A stretch of DNA of 64,000 bases from Rhodovulum sp. P5. GTDB lineage: Bacteria; Pseudomonadota; Alphaproteobacteria; Rhodobacterales; Rhodobacteraceae. A program made the translations under genes and the position numbers. The stretch is taken from NCBI RefSeq assembly GCF_002079305.1, contig NZ_CP015039.1:1509501-1573500 (forward strand), written 5' to 3'. Under the pieces are notes generated by a model. It saw only the letters and a program-made list of their open reading frames with translations. It made no database searches and had not been told where the DNA came from. This document shows, piece by piece, positions 18,664 to 29,754 of this stretch (the first letter of the stretch is position 1; every line of letters begins with the position of its first letter).

Positions 18664-20151
18664 ATGAGCGATCTGACGAAACTGACCCTTGCCGGGGCCC
18701 GCGACGCGCTGCGCAAGGGGGAAACCACCTCGGTTGCGCTGACGGAAGCCTGCCTTGCCGCGATCGACGGGGCCGATGCGCTGAACGCCTTCGTTCACAA
18801 GACCCCCGAAATCGCGTTGGAGCAGGCAAAAGCCGCCGACGCCCGGATTGCCGCCGGCGACGCCCCGGCGATGTGCGGTCTGCCCTTGGGGATCAAGGAC
18901 CTGTTCTGCACCAGGGGCGTGCCGTCCCAGGCGGCGTCCAACATCCTTGAGAACTTCCGCCCCGAATACGAATCCACCGTCACGCAGAACCTGTGGGATG
19001 CGGGCGCTGTGATGCTGGGCAAGCTCAACATGGATGAGTTCGCGATGGGATCGTCGAACGAGACCAGCGCCTATGGCGACGTCATCAACCCGTGGCGGCG
19101 CGGCAATGACGACACCGCCCTGACGCCGGGGGGCAGTTCTGGCGGCTCCTCCTCCGCCGTGGCGGCCGATCTGTGCCTTGCGGCGACGGGCACCGATACC
19201 GGCGGGTCGATCCGGCAGCCCGCGGCCTTTACCGGCATTGTCGGGTTGAAGCCCACCTATGGGCGCTGCTCGCGCTGGGGAATCGTGGCGTTCGCCTCCT
19301 CGCTCGACCAGGCGGGGCCGATGACCAAGACGGTTGAGGACTGCGCCATCATGCTGGGCGCGATGGCCGGTCACGACCTGAAGGATTCGACCAGCGCGGA
19401 TATCCCCGTACCGGATTTCGAGGCGATGCTGACCGGCGACATCAAGGGCAAGAAAATCGGTATCCCCAAGGAATACCGCATGGACGGCATGCCCGATGAG
19501 ATCGAGGCGCTGTGGCACACGGGCGCCGAGATGCTGAAAGACGCGGGCGCCGAGATCGTCGATATCTCGCTGCCCCACACGAAATACGCCCTGCCCGCCT
19601 ATTACGTCATCGCGCCGGCCGAGGCGTCCTCGAACCTCGCCCGCTATGACGGGGTGCGCTATGGCCACCGGGCGAAGCTGGCCCAGGGCGACGGCATCGT
19701 GCAGATGTACGAAAAGACCCGGGCCGAGGGCTTCGGCCACGAGGTGCAGCGCCGGGTGATCATCGGGACATACGTCCTGTCGGCGGGCTTCTACGACGCC
19801 TATTACAACCGCGCCCGCAAGGTCCGCGCCCTGATCAAGCGCGACTTCGAGACGGTCTTCGCCGATGGCATCGATGCGATCCTGACGCCCACCACGCCGT
19901 CCGCCGCGTTCGGGCTGGGCGAGATGGCAGAGGCCGACCCGGTCAGCATGTACCTCAACGACGTGTTCACGGTGACCGTGAACCTTGCGGGGCTTCCCGG
20001 CATCTCGGTGCCGGCGGGGATCGACCGTCAAGGCCTGCCGCTGGGCCTGCAACTGATCGGCCGCCCGTGGGAGGAAGGGGACCTGCTGAACACCGCACAG
20101 GTTCTTGAGCGCGCGGCGGGCTTTGTTTCCAAACCCGCGCAATGGTGGTAA
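18664..20151 (+). CDS. gatA: Glutamyl-/aspartyl-tRNA amidotransferase subunit A
   Basis: GatA releases ammonia from glutamine for transamidation on the tRNA. The 495-residue protein carries the amidase signature: the Lys of [26 protein letters not shown], and the Ser of [15 protein letters not shown], forming the Ser-cisSer-Lys triad. The C-terminal [10 protein letters not shown] and [12 protein letters not shown] segments are also typical. It is directly after gatC in the same operon. Confidence 0.98.
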   Translation: MSDLTKLTLAGARDALRKGETTSVALTEACLAAIDGADALNAFVHKTPEIALEQAKAADARIAAGDAPAMCGLPLGIKDLFCTRGVPSQAASNILENFRPEYESTVTQNLWDAGAVMLGKLNMDEFAMGSSNETSAYGDVINPWRRGNDDTALTPGGSSGGSSSAVAADLCLAATGTDTGGSIRQPAAFTGIVGLKPTYGRCSRWGIVAFASSLDQAGPMTKTVEDCAIMLGAMAGHDLKDSTSADIPVPDFEAMLTGDIKGKKIGIPKEYRMDGMPDEIEALWHTGAEMLKDAGAEIVDISLPHTKYALPAYYVIAPAEASSNLARYDGVRYGHRAKLAQGDGIVQMYEKTRAEGFGHEVQRRVIIGTYVLSAGFYDAYYNRARKVRALIKRDFETVFADGIDAILTPTTPSAAFGLGEMAEADPVSMYLNDVFTVTVNLAGLPGISVPAGIDRQGLPLGLQLIGRPWEEGDLLNTAQVLERAAGFVSKPAQWW

Positions 20152-20189
20152 GTATCCTGCCCAACGCAAGGCAAGAGCAGGATAAACCC

Positions 20190-20837
20190 ATGCGTTCCGG
20201 ATTGACGCTTCTGGCGGTCTTTGCGCTGGCCGCCTGCAATACGCAACTGTCCGATTCCGCGGCCGGGGTCGGATATGACAGCTACGGTGCCTATGCCGTC
20301 CAGCGCGAACAGGCCCTGAGCGGAGAGGGGGCCGATCCCGTGACGGTGGCCCCGCTGGATGTGACCGGAACCGCAGCGGTCATCGAAAACCCACTCGACG
20401 CGACCACGCCGGTTGATCCCTCCGATGTGGCCATCACGACGAACAACCCCGGCCTGTCGGACGAGCAGAACTTCGCCGCGGTCAGCTCCCGTGTCACGAT
20501 TCAGGACGACCGCGCCCGCCTTCAGGCGCAGCGTGAAAACTACGTCGTCGTGGAACCGAAGCCCCTGCCCGCCCGCAGTGGCGCGACCGGGCCGAATATC
20601 GTGGAATATGCGCTGGCCACCACCAACCGGGTGGGTGAGTCGCGCTATCGCCGCCTCAACCCCTTCGGCGCATCGCAGGTGGAGCGGAAATGCGGCCGCT
20701 ACGCCTCTGCCGACAAGGCACAGGAAGCATTCCTGAAAGCCGGCGGGCCAGAGCGCGACCGTCTGGGCCTTGACCCCGACGGGGACGGCTTTGCCTGTTT
20801 CTGGGACCCCGCTCCGTTCCGAAGCGTCTTGCGATAG
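20190..20837 (+). CDS. Lipoprotein with C-terminal Excalibur-like calcium-binding motif
   Basis: The ATG at 20190 gives 215 residues; the longer frame from 20142 overlaps gatA and lacks a ribosome site. The N-terminus is a lipoprotein signal (LLAVFALAACN). A low-complexity middle is rich in Asp, Thr and Ala. The C-terminal 50 residues contain KCGRYASADKAQEAF and LDPDGDGFACFWD, close to the Excalibur pattern (DxDGDGxxC) found at cell-envelope surfaces, with two conserved Cys that may pair. A calcium-binding envelope role is inferred. The amidase gene starts 5 bases downstream, so the two are likely co-expressed. Confidence 0.72.
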   Translation: MRSGLTLLAVFALAACNTQLSDSAAGVGYDSYGAYAVQREQALSGEGADPVTVAPLDVTGTAAVIENPLDATTPVDPSDVAITTNNPGLSDEQNFAAVSSRVTIQDDRARLQAQRENYVVVEPKPLPARSGATGPNIVEYALATTNRVGESRYRRLNPFGASQVERKCGRYASADKAQEAFLKAGGPERDRLGLDPDGDGFACFWDPAPFRSVLR

Positions 20838-20842
20838 CACCG

Positions 20843-21529
20843 ATGGCAACATGGCGGCCCTCTCCGAATTTCGGGCCGCGGCGCGGCGGTGTGCGCCCCG
20901 ACATGGTCGTCCTGCACTACACGGCGATGGTCGATGCCGAGGCCGCCCTTGCCCGCCTGTGCGACCCGACGGCCGAGGTTTCGGCCCACTACCTGATCGC
21001 GCGGGACGGGCAAGTCTTTCAGTTGGTGGAGGAAGCGGACCGCGCCTGGCATGCGGGCATCGGGGTCTGGGGCGCGGTACGGGATATCAATTCCCACGCC
21101 ATCGGCATCGAACTCGACAATGACGGGCAGCAGCCATTTTCCGCCCCGCTGATGGGGGCGCTGGACACCCTGCTTGCCGGGATCATGGCGCGCTGGTCGA
21201 TCCCGCCCGAGCGGGTGATCGGGCATTCGGACATGGCACCCGACCGCAAGGCCGATCCGGGCCCCCGCTTCGACTGGCGGCGGCTGGCGTGGCAGGGTCT
21301 GGCCGTCTGGCCCGACGCGGCGCCAGACGCAGCCGCCGACCCCGTTGCATTCCGCGAGGCCACGACGCAGATCGGCTATGGCCCCGACTGGGACACGGGG
21401 CTTGTCCTGTCGGCGTTCCGGCAACGCTTTCGCCCTTGGGCGGATGGGCCGCTCGACACCACCGACATGGGGCAGGCGCGCGACCTGGCCCGACGCTTCC
21501 CGGTTGACCGCGGGGCGCGCGTCTCCTAA
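20843..21529 (+). CDS. N-acetylmuramoyl-L-alanine amidase (AmiD/AmpD type)
   Basis: The 228-residue protein is an Amidase_2 domain enzyme that cleaves the bond between MurNAc and L-Ala. Zinc ligands are visible: His in VVLHYTAM, His in RVIGHSDMAP, and Asp in RKADPGPRFDW, with the family EEADRAWHAG motif between. The C-terminal part (residues about 165-228) resembles a short peptidoglycan-binding or AmiD-type extension ending RFRP and HTTD-like sequence. No signal peptide is seen, so it may act in the cytoplasm on recycled muropeptides like AmpD, or be exported by an unrecognised route. Confidence 0.88.
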   Translation: MATWRPSPNFGPRRGGVRPDMVVLHYTAMVDAEAALARLCDPTAEVSAHYLIARDGQVFQLVEEADRAWHAGIGVWGAVRDINSHAIGIELDNDGQQPFSAPLMGALDTLLAGIMARWSIPPERVIGHSDMAPDRKADPGPRFDWRRLAWQGLAVWPDAAPDAAADPVAFREATTQIGYGPDWDTGLVLSAFRQRFRPWADGPLDTTDMGQARDLARRFPVDRGARVS

Positions 21530-21536
21530 GTCGCCA

Positions 21537-21922
21537 AGGCGCGGATGGCCGGATGGCCGCGGTCCCGTCAGGGGTCGAGGAAAGTCCGGACTCCACGGAG
21601 CGACGGTGCCGGGTAACGCCCGGCGGGGGAAACCCCAGGGACAGCGCCACAGAGAACAGACCGCCCCCGCCTGCGGGGGTAAGGGTGAAACGGTGGGGTA
21701 AGGGCCCACCGCGGGACTGGCAACAGGACCGGCACGGCAAGCCCCACCGGGAGCAATGCCGAATAGGGACCCCGCGCACCGCGCGTGCAGGGCAGCTTCG
21801 GCCCAGGGGTCCGGGTTGGCAGCTAGAGCGTATCGGCAACGATGCGCGCAGAGGAATGGTCATCCAGCCCCGGATCACGGTTCGGGGTGGACAGAATCCG
21901 GCTTACAGGCCGTCCGCGCATT
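21537..21922 (+). ncRNA. rnpB: RNase P RNA (bacterial type A)
   Basis: The catalytic RNA of RNase P, which matures tRNA 5' ends. The universally conserved 5' core GAGGAAAGTCCGGAC lies at about 21578-21592 and the 3' core GACAGAATCCGGCTTACAG at about 21890-21908. The closing P1 helix is visible: 21539-21550 pairs with 21908-21919 over 12 positions with one G-U. Length of about 385 bases fits type A. Intermediate conserved elements such as GGTAAGGGTGAAA-like and GGCAAGCCCCACCGGGAGCAA are also present. Ends are set by the P1 helix and are accurate to a few bases. Confidence 0.97.
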
Positions 21923-22018
21923 CATATCCGCCCATCGAATCGTCGTCACGCTGCCCCCGGGCGGGTACGCTTTGCCCCGGAGATGGGAGTCCGGTCCACG
22001 GACGCAGGGAGAATTGTC

Positions 22019-22726
22019 ATGAGCTTTGTAAGAACCCTCGCCACGCTAGCGGCGGGCTATGCCGCAGCCAAGGGTATCGACCAATATCGAAAGATGGGCG
22101 GCATGGCCGGTCTTCAGGACGCGATGAAGAACAACGAACAGTTGTCGCAGATGTCCGGCCAGTTCGGCACGATGCTGGAGCGGATGGGCGTGCCCGGCGG
22201 CGCCGCGGCCTTTGACAACATGGTCGCGCAGTTCAACGAGACGACAGCACGGGCAAGCGACTCTGCCTCTGCGGGGCTTGCCGGGCTGATGAAGACCTTC
22301 GGCAGCGCGACCGCGGCGGGCTCCACCCAGGCGGCGCAGATGATGGACGCGATGACCGGCACGACCGCCGCCACCGCGACACTGGAGGAAAACGCCAAGC
22401 TGATGATCCGCGCGATGCTTCAGGCCGCCAAGGCCGATGGCGAGATCGACGCCGAGGAACAAGCCAAGATCATGGAACATCTGGGCGAGATTTCTGCCGA
22501 GGAGCGCGCCTTTGTCGAGGCCGAAATGAACGCGCCCGTCGACCCGATGGCATTGGCCAACGACACGTCAGAGGCGATGCGGGCGCAGGTTTATGCCACC
22601 GCCGCCATGGCGATCCGCGTGGACACCCCGTCAGAGACGGCCTATCTGCAAAACCTTGCCTCTGCCCTTGGCCTTGACCCCGCGACAGTCGCGCGCATTC
22701 ACGGCCAGATGGGTCTGCCCGCCTGA
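22019..22726 (+). CDS. DUF533/TerB-like protein, copy A of a tandem pair
   Basis: The ATG at 22019 is preceded by AGGGAGA. The 235-residue protein begins MSFVRTLATLAAGYAAAKG, a hydrophobic segment that may anchor it to the membrane, followed by a Gln, Met and Ala-rich region and a C-terminal TerB-like helical domain of about 115 residues with MIRAMLQAAKADGEIDAEE and RVDTPSETAYLQNLA. The acidic D-G-x-I-D pattern is the possible metal site of the TerB fold. The function of YebE/DUF533 proteins is unknown; an envelope-stress link is known for E. coli yebE. It follows rnpB and precedes a paralogue. Confidence 0.85.
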   Translation: MSFVRTLATLAAGYAAAKGIDQYRKMGGMAGLQDAMKNNEQLSQMSGQFGTMLERMGVPGGAAAFDNMVAQFNETTARASDSASAGLAGLMKTFGSATAAGSTQAAQMMDAMTGTTAATATLEENAKLMIRAMLQAAKADGEIDAEEQAKIMEHLGEISAEERAFVEAEMNAPVDPMALANDTSEAMRAQVYATAAMAIRVDTPSETAYLQNLASALGLDPATVARIHGQMGLPA

Positions 22727-22869
22727 TCCGGGCGCGTGCGGGCGGGGGCAAAGGCTCGCCGCCCGCGCGACATCGTCAACCCTTGGCCGCTTGGCCCCGC
22801 CCGTTAAGCTGATGCTTGGATGCCCAAGGGCATTCCGCAATGCCGGTTGGAAAAGGGACAGCGAACAGC

Positions 22870-23586
22870 ATGAGCTTTGTCAGGACATTGGCCACCCTCG
22901 CCGTAAGTTACGCTGCGGCCAAGGGCGTAGAGAAATTCAGCCAGCGCGGCGGCGGTGCGGGCCTCGCCAATTCGATGAAGTCGGCCGCCTCCGGGGCCGC
23001 GATCGCATCGCAGGTGGGCGCACTGTTGACCCGGATGCAGGTACCCGGCGGTGCCGATGCCTTCAAGGAAAACGTGGCCATGCTGGGGGGCCGGGCGCGC
23101 GGCGCCGGTGGCGACGCGCTTCTGGGTCTTGGCGGGCTAATGGCTGCCCTTGGCGGTGCGGCATGGGCCGGGTCGGGCACGGCCCGCGACATGATGAGCG
23201 CGCTCAGCAGCAGCGAACCGCCCTCGGGCATGATGGAAGACAACGCCAAGCACCTGATCCGCGCGATGATCCAGGCCGCGCGCTGCGATGGAGAGATCGA
23301 CGCCGGCGAACGCGCCCGGATCATGGAGGTCCTCGGCGACATGAGTGCGGAAGAACAGGCCTTTGTCGAGGCGGAACTGGCCCGCCCGGTCGATCCCGCC
23401 GCGTTGGCCGCCGATACCGGCACGCATCAGCGCACGCAGGTCTATGCCGTCTCGGCCGTGACGACGCGCGTGGATACGCCTGTCGAGATCGCCTATCTTG
23501 ACCGGCTGGCCGCCGAACTGAAACTGGGCGCCGCCGCCCGCCAGCGGATTCACAAGGCCATGCGCCTGCCGCAAATCCTGGAGTAG
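22870..23586 (+). CDS. DUF533/TerB-like protein, copy B of a tandem pair
   Basis: The ATG at 22870 has AAGGGA upstream and gives 238 residues beginning MSFVRTLATLAVSYAAAKG, almost the same as copy A. The TerB-like C-terminal domain is conserved (LIRAMIQAARCDGEIDAGE, RVDTPVEIAYLDRLAAELKL), while the middle differs, with a Gly-rich hydrophobic stretch (LLGLGGLMAALGGAAWAG) that could be a membrane segment missing from copy A. The pair clearly arose by gene duplication and diverged in the linker. Function unknown. The 143 bases between the copies hold no other gene. Confidence 0.85.
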   Translation: MSFVRTLATLAVSYAAAKGVEKFSQRGGGAGLANSMKSAASGAAIASQVGALLTRMQVPGGADAFKENVAMLGGRARGAGGDALLGLGGLMAALGGAAWAGSGTARDMMSALSSSEPPSGMMEDNAKHLIRAMIQAARCDGEIDAGERARIMEVLGDMSAEEQAFVEAELARPVDPAALAADTGTHQRTQVYAVSAVTTRVDTPVEIAYLDRLAAELKLGAAARQRIHKAMRLPQILE

Positions 23587-23687
23587 CGGCGCGAGAACCC
23601 GCTTGACTCGCGGGCCCAGATCGCTAGAAGTCTCGGCTCATGGATTTTTCGGGTGGCCCGCCGCCGCCCGCGCGACGGAGATGTAAC

Positions 23688-23855
23688 ATGGCGAAGCCGA
23701 CAACAATCAAGATCCGCCTGAACTCGACCGCGGACACCGGGCATTTCTACGTAACCAAGAAAAACGCCCGTACGATGACCGAGAAGATGGTGGTCAAGAA
23801 ATACGATCCCGTGGTCCGCAAGCATGTGGAATACAAGGAAGGCAAGATCAAGTAA
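23688..23855 (+). CDS. rpmG: 50S ribosomal protein L33
   Basis: The 55-residue protein starts at ATG 23688 ([18 protein letters not shown]), with GGAG seven bases upstream. [16 protein letters not shown] and [17 protein letters not shown] are the typical L33 pattern for alphaproteobacteria, the zinc-free form without the CxxC pairs. A strong terminator follows 27 bases after the stop. Confidence 0.98.
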   Translation: MAKPTTIKIRLNSTADTGHFYVTKKNARTMTEKMVVKKYDPVVRKHVEYKEGKIK

Positions 23856-23881
23856 GCCTTCCCGATCGGGTTTCCTGATCA

Positions 23882-23908
23882 GGCCGCTCCTTCGGGGCGG
23901 CCTTTTTG
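23882..23908 (+). terminator. Rho-independent terminator of rpmG
   Basis: GGCCGCTCC and GGGGCGGCC form a nine-pair stem with one G-U around a three-base TTC loop, followed directly by TTTTT. It ends the rpmG transcript and separates it from the next lipoprotein gene. Confidence 0.92.
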
Positions 23909-24011
23909 CATTCTCTCGGCATCGGGTGCATCAAGGCGCAATCGCCCCCGGTCGCTTGACAAGGCGCCCGGCGCCCCGTTCTGTCGGAAGAGACGAATGG
24001 GGGAGGTCCCG

Positions 24012-24569
24012 ATGCACCAGCCACTGCTTGCCGCTGCGGCGTTGTCCTTGGCGGTCGCGCTGTCCGGCTGCCTGCCTGCGACGAACAGCGCGGAACGGGT
24101 GGAGACGACGACGGTCGCCGGGATCGTCCAATCCATCAATCCGGCCAGCCGCCGCTTTGTCGTCGAAACACCGGAGAGCACAATCCGATACCGCGCAAGC
24201 CCCGCAGTGCGCAATTTCGACCAGATCAAGGTCGGCGACAAGGTCCAGCTCAACCACTACGATTTCATCGCGGTGTCCATGGCGGCCCCCGGCGATCCAG
24301 GCGACCGGCGGGTGGAGCGTTTCGGCCAGCGCGCACCGGCGGGCAAAAGCCCCGCCACAATGGGTGGAGAGGTCGAATCGATGGTGGTCGATCTGATCTC
24401 CTATGACCGGGAGGAGAAGATCGCCAATATCCGCATGCCGGACGGCAGCTATCGCCATGTCAACGTACCGCGGGAATTCTGGTCATTCGCAGCCTCCCGC
24501 AAGCCCGAGGACCGGGTTCTTGTGGTGATCGAAGACGCCCTCGCGGTTTCGATCATCCCGTCGAAGTAG
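24012..24569 (+). CDS. Lipoprotein of unknown function
   Basis: The ATG at 24012 has GGGAGG six bases upstream, giving 185 residues; the upstream ATG at 23997 overlaps that site. A lipoprotein signal ends in VALSGCLPA. The mature part is small and beta-rich with VAGIVQSINPASRRFVVETP, KVGDKVQLNHYDF and a second VVDLISYDREEKIANIRMPDG block. The two halves look like related segments of the kind seen in OB-like folds, although this is a judgement by eye. No family assigned. It converges on folD with 9 bases between stops. Confidence 0.75.
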   Translation: MHQPLLAAAALSLAVALSGCLPATNSAERVETTTVAGIVQSINPASRRFVVETPESTIRYRASPAVRNFDQIKVGDKVQLNHYDFIAVSMAAPGDPGDRRVERFGQRAPAGKSPATMGGEVESMVVDLISYDREEKIANIRMPDGSYRHVNVPREFWSFAASRKPEDRVLVVIEDALAVSIIPSK

Positions 24570-24578
24570 CCGCCCGCC

Positions 24579-25481
24579 TCAGGCAGTCAGCCCCTCGGGT
24601 TCCTCCAGACCGTTCGCCCGGCAGCAGGCGGTCACGGTATTGGCCAGAAGACAGGCGATGGTCATCGGCCCGACCCCGCCCGGCACCGGCGTGATGGCGC
24701 CAGCCACCTTCACCGCGCTGTCGAAATCGACATCCCCCACCAGCCGGGTCTTGCCCTCGCCCCGTTCCGGCGCAGGGATGCGGTTGATGCCCACATCGAT
24801 CACCGTCGCGCCGGGCCTGATCCAGTCACCCGGAATCATCTGCGGGCGCCCCACCGCGGCGACCAGAATGTCCGCCCGCCGGCACACCTCTGCCAGATCG
24901 CGGGTGCGGGAATGGGCAACGGTGACGGTGCAACTGTCGCTCAGCAATAGCTGCGCCATCGGCTTGCCCACGATATTCGACCGGCCGACCACGACGGCCT
25001 CCTGCCCCGAAAGATCGCCCAGATGGTCGCGCAGCATCATCAGGCAACCCAGCGGCGTGCAGGGCACCATCGCCTTTTGCCCGGTCGCCAGAAGCCCGAC
25101 ATTGGAGATGTGAAAGCCGTCGACATCCTTGGCCGGGTCGATGGCATTGATCACCTTGGCCGCGTCGATATGATCCGGCAGGGGCAGTTGCACCAGAATG
25201 CCATGCACCGCCGCATCCCTGTTCAGCCGCGCGATCAGGGCCAGCAGATCGGCCTCTGGCGTGTCCACTGGCAAGCGATGCTCGAACGAGGCCATGCCGG
25301 CCTCTTCGGTCTGTTTGCCCTTGTTGCGCACATAGACCTGGCTTGCAGGATCCTCGCCCACCAAAACCACGGCCAGGCCCGGGGTCAGGCCATGGTCGTC
25401 CTTCAACCGGGCCACATGCCCGGCCACACGCTCCCGGATGCTGGCCGCGAAAGCCTTGCCGTCGATCAGTGTCGCGCTCAT
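24579..25481 (-). CDS. folD: Methylenetetrahydrofolate dehydrogenase / methenyltetrahydrofolate cyclohydrolase
   Basis: FolD interconverts methylene-, methenyl- and 10-formyl-tetrahydrofolate with NADP. The 300-residue protein has [18 protein letters not shown], the Lys of [17 protein letters not shown] motif that is catalytic, [13 protein letters not shown], the NADP-binding [16 protein letters not shown] and the terminal [13 protein letters not shown]. Its start overlaps the chorismate mutase stop by 4 bases, so the two are translationally coupled; fhs lies upstream on the same strand. Confidence 0.97.
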   Translation of the reverse strand: MSATLIDGKAFAASIRERVAGHVARLKDDHGLTPGLAVVLVGEDPASQVYVRNKGKQTEEAGMASFEHRLPVDTPEADLLALIARLNRDAAVHGILVQLPLPDHIDAAKVINAIDPAKDVDGFHISNVGLLATGQKAMVPCTPLGCLMMLRDHLGDLSGQEAVVVGRSNIVGKPMAQLLLSDSCTVTVAHSRTRDLAEVCRRADILVAAVGRPQMIPGDWIRPGATVIDVGINRIPAPERGEGKTRLVGDVDFDSAVKVAGAITPVPGGVGPMTIACLLANTVTACCRANGLEEPEGLTA

Positions 25482-25786
25482 GCCTGTTTCTTCCCGTCCG
25501 CCATTGCCGCCTCTTCACGGTGGATCGACCATTCGATCAACTCGCGCCACATCGTTTCGGCAAGGTCTGGGTCAAGCCCCTCTTTGCCTGCGTGATGGCG
25601 CACATTGCGGATGACCTCGTCAATCCGCGCCCCGATCCGCGCGGGCAGGCCCTCGCCGGGTTTCAGTTCCGCAGCCCGGTCGATGAACCGGGCGCGCCGG
25701 GCCAGAAGCGACACGATCTCGGCATCGAGCGTATCGATCTGAAGGCGCAGATCCTTCATGTTCTGGCAGGCCTCGGGCGGGGTCAT
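25478..25786 (-). CDS. Chorismate mutase (AroQ class)
   Basis: The 102-residue all-helical protein resembles stand-alone AroQ mutases that convert chorismate to prephenate for Phe and Tyr synthesis. [30 protein letters not shown] near residues 13-42 carries the early Arg and the Arg-Arg of helix 1, and [21 protein letters not shown] plus [13 protein letters not shown] match later helices. A related enzyme, isochorismate-pyruvate lyase (PchB), has the same fold and cannot be excluded, but no siderophore genes are near. It is coupled to folD by an ATGA overlap. Confidence 0.85.
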   Translation of the reverse strand: MTPPEACQNMKDLRLQIDTLDAEIVSLLARRARFIDRAAELKPGEGLPARIGARIDEVIRNVRHHAGKEGLDPDLAETMWRELIEWSIHREEAAMADGKKQA

Positions 25787-25858
25787 GACTTCGCGCTCCT
25801 TTACCCAGATCCGGTCATGCCCCTGTTACAGCGGGGGCGCGGGGGCTGCAATCCGCCT

Positions 25859-27535
25859 TCAGAAAAGCCCCTCGACCTGACCCAGATCATTCAGGCCGAT
25901 CGCCTCGGCCGCCGGGCGGCTGGGCAGGCCCGGCATGGTCATGATCTCGCCGCAGATCACCACGACAAAGCCCGCCCCCGCGGACAGGCGCACCTCGCGC
26001 ACCGGCACGGAATGGCCTTCGGGCGCGCCCCGCAGGTTCGGGTCGGTCGAGAAGGAATACTGCGTCTTGGCCATGCAGATCGGCAGGTGCCCATAGCCGG
26101 CGGCTTCCCACGCGTGCAACTGGTCGCTGATCTTCTTGTCGGCCAGAACCTCATCGGCGCGGTAGATGCGCTTGGCGATGACCTCGATCTTGTGGAACAA
26201 AGGCTCGTCATCGTCATAAAGCGGCGCGAATGTGTGGTGGTCCTGCCCGGCGAGGTCCACGACGCGATGCGCCAGCGCCTCGATCCCCGCGCCGCCGTCG
26301 GCCCAGTGCTTGCACAGGATCGCCTCGCTGCCGTGGCGGGCGACATAGGATTCGACGGCCGCGATCTCCGCCTCGGTATCGCCTGCGAAGTGGTTGATCG
26401 CGACCACGGCCGGAACGCCGAAGGATCGCACATTCTCGATATGGCGGCCCAGATTGGCGCAGCCCCGTTTCACGGCCTCCACATCCTCGGCCTTCAGGGC
26501 CTCCTTCGCCACGCCGCCGTTCATCTTCAGCGCCTTGACGGTTGCCACGATCACAACCGCCGCGGGGGACAGCCCCGCCTTGCGGCACTTGATGTTCATG
26601 AATTTCTCTGCCCCCAGGTCCGCACCGAAGCCGGCCTCGGTCACGACATAGTCGGCGAGCTTCAGGGCTGTCGTCGTCGCGATGACCGAGTTGCAGCCAT
26701 GGGCGATGTTGGCAAAGGGCCCGCCATGGACAAAGGCCGGCGTATTCTCCAGCGTCTGGACGAGGTTGGGCTGCATCGCGTCCTTCAACAGCACCGTCAT
26801 TGCGCCATCGGCCTTCAGGTCGCGGGCAAAGACCGGCTCGCGCTCTCGCGTATAGCCGACGATGATATCGCCCAAGCGCCGTTGCAGGTCGGCCAGATCG
26901 GTGGCAAGGCACAGGATCGCCATGACCTCGGAGGCGACCGTGATGTCGAAACCGGTCTCTCGCGGGAAACCGTTGGCCACGCCGCCCAGCGAACAGACGA
27001 TGTCGCGCAGCGCCCGGTCGTTCATGTCCATCACCCGTCGCCACGTCACCCGGCGCTGGTCGATCTCCAGTTCGTTGCCCCAGTAAATGTGGTTGTCCAC
27101 CATCGCGGCCAGCAGGTTGTGCGCGCTGGTGATGGCATGGAAATCGCCGGTGAAATGAAGGTTCATGTCCTCCATCGGGACGACCTGTGCATAGCCGCCC
27201 CCCGCGGCCCCGCCCTTCATGCCGAAGCACGGGCCAAGGGATGCCTCGCGGATGCAGATCGCGGTCTTCTTGCCCAGCCGGGCCAACCCGTCACCCAGGC
27301 CCACTGTCGTTGTCGTCTTGCCCTCGCCCGCGGGTGTCGGATTGATCGCGGTCACCAGGATCAACTTGCCCGAGGGCCGGTCAGACAGCCCCGCGATGAA
27401 ATCCGCGCTGACCTTGGCCTTGTCATGGCCATAGGGCAGCAGCGCCTCTGCCGGAATGCCAAGCTCCGCGCCGATTTCCTGAATCGGGCGTTTCAATGCG
27501 GCCCTTGCAATCTCGATATCCGTCTTCGCGGTCAT
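25859..27535 (-). CDS. fhs: Formate-tetrahydrofolate ligase
   Basis: Fhs uses ATP to load formate onto tetrahydrofolate. The 558-residue protein has the nucleotide loop [18 protein letters not shown] near residue 70, [42 protein letters not shown] family signature further on, and [10 protein letters not shown] in the C-terminal half. GGGGAGGAGG precedes the ATG. In Roseobacters this enzyme with FolD supports use of C1 units from DMSP, choline and other methylated compounds; PurU in the window performs the reverse flow to formate. Confidence 0.98.
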   Translation of the reverse strand: MTAKTDIEIARAALKRPIQEIGAELGIPAEALLPYGHDKAKVSADFIAGLSDRPSGKLILVTAINPTPAGEGKTTTTVGLGDGLARLGKKTAICIREASLGPCFGMKGGAAGGGYAQVVPMEDMNLHFTGDFHAITSAHNLLAAMVDNHIYWGNELEIDQRRVTWRRVMDMNDRALRDIVCSLGGVANGFPRETGFDITVASEVMAILCLATDLADLQRRLGDIIVGYTREREPVFARDLKADGAMTVLLKDAMQPNLVQTLENTPAFVHGGPFANIAHGCNSVIATTTALKLADYVVTEAGFGADLGAEKFMNIKCRKAGLSPAAVVIVATVKALKMNGGVAKEALKAEDVEAVKRGCANLGRHIENVRSFGVPAVVAINHFAGDTEAEIAAVESYVARHGSEAILCKHWADGGAGIEALAHRVVDLAGQDHHTFAPLYDDDEPLFHKIEVIAKRIYRADEVLADKKISDQLHAWEAAGYGHLPICMAKTQYSFSTDPNLRGAPEGHSVPVREVRLSAGAGFVVVICGEIMTMPGLPSRPAAEAIGLNDLGQVEGLF

Positions 27536-27710
27536 TTGCCCCTCCTCCCCTAGGACGTCTGCTTTTACACATACCTTTCAACAACCCGCCGGCAAGCGCC
27601 AGACCAGACCGCATGCAACCGGGCCGTGGTCTGTTTCAGACCCGATGGAATGCACCCGGCCCTTCATGAACTGGCAGGCTGTGGACGGGTCTGCCGCCAT
27701 CATCCGACCA

Positions 27711-27742
27711 AGAAAAAACCCGCCGCATCGGGATGCGGCGGG
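27711..27742 (-). terminator. Rho-independent terminator of the tol-pal/ftsH transcript
   Basis: On the minus strand, CCCGCCGCAT (27742 to 27733) pairs with ATGCGGCGGG (27728 to 27719) around a four-base loop, followed by TTTTTTC. It lies 20 bases after the ftsH stop, so it is the likely 3' end of the long ruv-tol-pal-tilS-ftsH array. Confidence 0.92.
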
Positions 27743-27762
27743 CTTTCGGAAAGGGCGTTCGG

Positions 27763-29673
<1,911 letters not shown>

Positions 29674-29754
29674 AGACTTCTCCTTACATTTCGTTGGGCA
29701 CACGCGCGCCCCGCGCATACCCGTTGGCCTAAGATAGCGATTGGCAGCCCTTGT

